Positions 59,838 to 64,000 of a stretch of 64,000 nt of DNA are shown piece by piece (within the stretch, counting starts at the first letter, position 1; each line of letters starts with the position of its first letter). Source of the stretch: Colletotrichum lupini (lineage: Eukaryota > Ascomycota > Sordariomycetes > Glomerellales > Glomerellaceae); the NCBI RefSeq assembly GCF_023278565.1, contig NC_064679.1, positions 310,001-374,000 on the forward strand. Reading direction: 5' to 3'. The notes under the pieces were generated by a model. That model did no database searches. It had not been told where the DNA came from and saw only the letters and a program-made list of their open reading frames with translations. The position numbers and the translations under genes were made by a program.

Positions 59838-60228
59838 TAAGCATTGCTTATCCCTGTGAATACTATGAAGGATAAGGCCCGGAAGCTAGCACAATGATAT
59901 AGACTGCGCTAGTAAGTAGCGCCGATACGATAATTGGAGCGCAGAAGCTAACTAGTTAGCATAGGTCCAGGACGTAAGTGATGCTCCCCTACGAGAAAAT
60001 GATCGACACAGACGGTGCAGAAGCTAACATGATGGGGTAGAAGAAGCCGGTAAATTTGGTGTTGTCCGCAGATAGTACGGACACTAACAGTGTTATTATA
60101 GCCTCGAGTAAGTATCGTGTCAAGTCTCGCTGCTGAAATGTCTTATTGTACCTTGATCCGAGACTTCTCCTTTATTCCCTACGTAGTAGGTTGCTTTTGT
60201 AAATGTCTACGTACAGAGTTGTGCACCA
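59838..60228. other. 3' flank of the repeat-peptide gene
   Basis: No gene or repeat recognised. Confidence 0.4.
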
Positions 60229-60538
60229 TTATTTCCCAGGGAAGGCGGGGCTTCCGGTGAAGGGAGGTATTCTCGCTGGGTTCTGAACCTTTCTGCCTCT
60301 TTCTCTAATTATTGTGTCTTTGTCGCTCTGTCGTTTTGGGAATGCGACTCCGCCGGTAAACGGCGGGACTTTGGCTGCGTTCTTGACGCGACTAACACTC
60401 TCAACCCCACTAGACATAGAATTAGCACAAATATAATTACTCTACCTGGAGCTTTCGCCAGACTTACATTGACTCAACGGGAAGTGCGCTAGCCTCGAAA
60501 AGAGATACAGCGATCACAAGTGTAGAGAAAAACTTCAT
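60229..60538 (-). CDS. Candidate secreted Kex2-processed repeat peptide precursor, 83 aa
   Basis: Two exons on minus, 60538-60468 and 60409-60229, with a 58-bp GT-AG intron, encode 83 residues. Residues 1-18 are a signal peptide (MKFFSTLVIAVSLFEASA). The rest holds two copies of a 17-residue unit, residues 34-50 and 67-83, offset by 33: Asn-x-Ala-basic-Val/Ile-PPFTG-x-x-AFP-x-basic. Ten of 17 positions are identical. The first unit ends in Lys-Arg, a Kex2 site; basic residues precede both cores (Lys37, Arg70) and the intervening arm contains RERGRK. A TATAAA lies at 60623-60628, about 85 bp upstream. No homologue is recognised. Candidate roles: RiPP precursor, secreted signalling peptide or small effector. 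It has no cysteines. Confidence 0.68.
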
Positions 60539-61265
60539 GATTACTATCGTTTAGCTGCGACGTAAGTAGTTTGTTTTGGGTAAAGACAACTCTTTCTCAG
60601 CTGTTAGCGAAGTTGGTGAGACTTTATAGTATTCTTAAACATTAGATCGGCCTCGGTGTTTTACATAAACCCCTTAAAGACCGTGTTGCTGGTGCACACA
60701 AGGTTCAAGACGACGTTTCTGTGTGTTTGGGAAACACGACTCGCGCTCCAATGTCGTTTCTAGTCGCCCGGAACGGCCGTTTTTTGCCGAGTGATCTCGA
60801 AATAAAGACGCCGGATAAACTTTAAGGCCTGATTCAGAAAGCACGCCAAGCCCAAAAATAGGTCTTGCAAACCATCCGAACTTTTGAGTGACCTCTGGAG
60901 ATCATTGTAGGCCTGGTATATCATTCCGGGCTGGTGCACGTGATACAAGTACGACGAATCTTGGGTTTTGATCCATCATGTCTTGGATGTCACCTCGAAT
61001 GTCCGTTCAACACAGGGTTTGAACCCGGTCCGATTCTCTGGGAAACATCTATAGAAGACAGACGCGATGATCGATCAATACTATTACCTCCATCACTTGG
61101 CACACTTGAATTCTAAATCATTAGTTGATCCTCAAGAACACGCCTTGTCATCCATAGTTCAATCGGATTGCATCGATGCTGTATCTACCACTACTTTTTG
61201 CCTGACATGCCATCTAAGCAAGTGACCTTGCTCGTTCTAGAAGCTCAATATAAGACATCAACCAC
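60539..61265. promoter_or_regulatory. Upstream region of the peptide gene
   Basis: Holds the peptide gene promoter (TATAAA on minus at 60623-60628) and the 3' flank of the next secreted-protein gene. No further gene seen. Confidence 0.5.
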
Positions 61266-62157
61266 CTAGGCAGCTTCAGCGGCGGCAACTCCAGCACCCG
61301 TGGACAAGTTGGCTTTCTTGCCAGTTTCTTTGCCGTTACCTCCGTTCTTCTTCTTGCCGTCGTCAACCGCTGTACCGTTGTTCTTGTTTCCAGCCTGGTT
61401 TCCCTTGCCGTTATCCTTGCCCTTATTCTTATCGGCATTCGCGTTTCCATTGTTCTTCTTGCCATCCTTATCGTTGTTATTTTTGTTGGTGCCGGCACTG
61501 GCGCCGGCGTTGGCAGTTCCATTCGCCTTGCCATTGTTGTCCTTCTTGCCGTCGTTATTGTCCTTGCCGTTGTTCTTCTTCCCATCGTTGTTCTTCCCCT
61601 TTCCGTTGTCTGAGGCCGTACCATTGTTTTTGTTTCCACCAGCACCATTATTCTTCTTGCCGTTGTTCTTGTCGGCATTGTTATTTTTCTTTCCGGTGTT
61701 CTTGCATCTGCATGCTTTGCCCTTTGCGTCTTTACCCCTCTTCTTTCCCTTGGCGCATCCTTGACAATTGTTGTTGTTCTTCTTCTTGCCGTCGTTGTTG
61801 TTCTTCCCGTCGTTTTTCTTGCCGCCTCCTGCTATTTGGTTAGCCTGATGATAATAAATGGTGCACTGTAAATTTCCTACCGGCGGTATTGTTGGCCTGA
61901 CGTGCTATGAGCTCGCCAAAAGTGGCAGCCTCCTCAATGTCACGGGTGGTGAGATCATTCTCATCATCCTCCTCTGCTCTATCTTCAATCGCAAATGGAT
62001 GTAAAGTTGAATCTTGTTCGTCTCTATCAACAAGAGTAGGGCTTCCCGTGATGGCCTCAAGGTCTCGGGCAACCTCGTCGCGGGTAGCGATGAGACCCGC
62101 GTCTGTAATAGCTGCGGCGGCGATGCCAGCCAGGAAGAGAATTGAGATAGGCTTCAT
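61266..62157 (-). CDS. Secreted protein with Asn/Gly/Lys-rich tail, 280 aa
   Basis: Two exons on minus, 62157-61881 and 61831-61266, encode 280 residues. Residues 1-17 form a signal peptide (MKPISILFLAGIAAAAI). Residues 20-92 are an acidic, Arg-punctuated region (DEVARDLEAI, IEDRAEEDDEND) resembling a propeptide. From about residue 93 the protein is almost entirely Asn, Gly, Lys, Asp and Ala in short irregular repeats (GKKNNG-like), with four cysteines near 112-131 (NCQGCAKG and ACRCKN). It ends GVAAAEAA. The family is not recognised. Such proteins are often wall-associated or effector-like; that is inference. It lies about 730 bp upstream of the peptide gene on the same strand. Simple triplets on the opposite strand make a long but meaningless antisense frame. 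Confidence 0.72.
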
Positions 62158-64000
62158 TGTCGTTGGAGTGAATGTGAGAGCCTTGGAGACTGGGTGAAGT
62201 GGGAATACGAGATGTCAAATATCTAGAAAGACGAAAGCTGAAGTGAAAAGAAAGGAAAGCGTCCGGCGCAATGAAGCAATCTGGCAGCTGATGGTGTGAT
62301 GATGGTTTCAAGGCCCAAAAGATTCATGGGAATATCCTGAGCTTTATAGAATCCATCGGTATAGAGTCGATGGACAGATATGAACATCGCAATCAGCCAC
62401 ATATCGAGGTGTGCTGGCCTGACGCCCCCCACACCCCCGGTCTGTCAACTCAATCACCTACACATCGTGCCGGCGGAACCGAAGGCTGTCAAAATAATCA
62501 AGATGATGTCTACAGGTCCGTGGGAAAATGGTGTGCATGCTACACAGCCATCGCGGATTTGTGTTCGTCTGGTGTCATGTAAGTGCTGCCATCCCTTCGC
62601 CTGGAAAGTCTGTACGGACAATCCAAGTTCGGATTCGGCTGTAAGCGGAATTTTCTGCAACACTTTAGACGAAGCCCTTGCTTGGAGAACCAGTACGTAT
62701 TGAGCAATATGGTTAGGTTGTATGATCAGCAAACCAAGCATTTGTTATTCTGCTTGGGCCGCCGGCGGGTTTGTGCCGGTTCATTTAGCATTGCCTCCAT
62801 TGCTTCAAATTTCCATGGAAAACTGGGAGTGATGCGAAGCTCGTGTCGCAGATCACTGTCGCCGTGGGGAAAGCATCTGCGGAGGCCGAGGCCAGCGATT
62901 GAAGTATTGAAGGTGAAGGGAATAGGCGGCCTGGGCTAACTGACTTGGTCAGTTGGCTCGTGCCGAACAGCTCTGACACCATACTACAGGAGCTAGTGAG
63001 TGAGGATATGCTGTCTCGTGTGGGCTTCCCCTTTGGGCTTTCTGAAACAGCGCTTTTTCCAGGCCATCGACAAGCGATCCTTTCAGTCTCATTTTTGAGA
63101 TGGATTAGAGTTAAAATGTTGAGTTGAATAGTTCACTGTTCATGAAATATCCATCAACTGGTCGGGCTTTGACTTAGGTACTGAAAAATTCAGACTAAGA
63201 TGTGTTGCGCGTCCCTGCTTGCTTGGACGCCCGATCCGGGCGTTCGGCCAGATCATCATCCCAGCTTCTTTTCACAGTTCTCTCTCACGGCGTCTGGAGT
63301 AATTGATTTCGATGTTGCAGGCTGTCCGATTATCCGCGAACTCTTTACCTGACGGGCTAGGAGCTTTTTTGCCGCGGAAACTAGTTGCCGTGTCTTTGTT
63401 AGCGACAAGCTAGGATTTAAGTTGTCTCAAGTAAAATGAGTGTTGAGCAGGTTTTACCGGGTGGGTTGAGCCTCTTCTATGAGCCTTGGTCTTCCAGCCA
63501 GGTGTATCCTTGCTCGAAATCTATCCCACGACCATGGAACTATCATGATGCTCTGCCGTGATCCGAGCTGCCCGCAAGTTAAGGAGAGCATCAGAGAATG
63601 TGCCCATTGTGATGAGATGAGTTCTGTTAGATCGAATGGCAGGCTGCATCTTTCTCCGCATGTGCAGAAACAGTCAGAGGAGGTGGATGAGCTCAACCGT
63701 GCGGTATTAGTCAACACTTGAGTCAGTCAGTAAGGATGACATGATCGTTGACGCTTCAACTTCATTGAGGCTGGAAAGTCACCGGTCCGTGTTTAAAAAT
63801 TCTCACGTGGCAACGATCTTCTCAATCTTCCGCGGGATCCCATGATCTGTCCCGACGGGATAGGGTACTTAGGTCTTCATCGATGCTCGGAGCTCCGAGA
63901 GTACTCATACGTGACGGCCAAGAAATCTTTCAGTGGCTCTGCATCTCGCTTTAAGAGGCAGTAGCCATTCAGATCGCCACATGATAGACGGTCTTGAGAA
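62158..64000. other. Right-end intergenic region, no gene seen
   Basis: Short frames on both strands overlap each other and lack domains, splice support or codon bias. The left 200 bp would carry the promoter of the gene at 62157. No repeat was recognised. Confidence 0.4.

Noticed and set aside
61300..61764. 154-codon + frame rich in Leu, Phe and Pro
   Set aside because: It is the antisense reading of the Asn/Gly/Lys repeats of the secreted-protein gene; the hydrophobic composition is an artefact of those triplets.
1..64000. CRISPR arrays, bacterial operons, rRNA genes, polyketide or non-ribosomal peptide synthases
   Set aside because: None is present. The repeats seen are LTRs, short tandem repeats and one MITE-like element, and the genes are eukaryotic with introns.

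Overview
The window is nuclear DNA of a filamentous ascomycete (Pezizomycotina, most likely Sordariomycetes). The evidence is short GT-AG introns of 50-110 bp, single-copy fungal housekeeping genes (COX23, NAA25, ILM1, CDC43, KIN4, MRI1, TRS130) and long AT-rich blocks carrying the signature of repeat-induced point mutation (RIP): CpA and TpG nearly gone, TpA in excess, coding frames full of TAA/TAG. The genome has two compartments, gene-rich GC-balanced DNA and AT-rich transposon DNA. I cannot name the species.

Layout. 1-1.47 kb: RIP-mutated DNA holding a solo Copia LTR with an intact target-site duplication. 2.2-22.96 kb: compact housekeeping block with COX23 (CX9C mitochondrial protein), NAA25 (NatB auxiliary subunit), ILM1, CDC43 (GGTase-I beta), KIN4 kinase, a secreted M20 peptidase, MRI1 (methionine salvage) and TRS130 (TRAPPII). 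23.4-28.0 kb: accessory genes (a TATA-driven small ORF, a short-chain dehydrogenase, an MFS transporter). 28.98-56.07 kb: transposon block with three heavily RIPed copies of one Ty1/Copia family (family A; two on +, one on -), an unidentified RIPed stretch with a killed ORF, a 2 kb island carrying an intact 2-oxoglutarate dioxygenase gene, and a nearly unmutated Ty1/Copia element of a second family (family B) nested in the third A copy. 56.1-58.6 kb: remnants of an ankyrin gene and of an MFS transporter lacking its N-terminal half. 59.6-62.2 kb: a small MITE-like element and two secreted-protein genes.

History read from the sequence. Family A inserted and was RIPed. Family B was also present early: its solo LTR at the left end is RIPed. 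A later B copy then inserted into an A copy, with a GTAAT duplication on both sides. Its two 514-bp LTRs look identical and carry no RIP, so it arrived after RIP stopped acting here or escaped it. The third A copy has LTRs of two different subtypes and no target-site duplication, so it looks like a recombinant.

The most interesting coding find is an 83-residue, intron-containing secreted peptide gene at 60229-60538. After a signal peptide it carries two copies of a 17-residue unit (PPFTG..AFP) bounded by basic residues, including a Lys-Arg site. This is the layout of a fungal Kex2-processed repeat precursor (dikaritin RiPP, epichloecyclin or pheromone type). No RiPP-modifying enzyme is visible in the window, so function is open. 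A second secreted protein with an Asn/Gly/Lys-rich tail lies next to it on the same strand.
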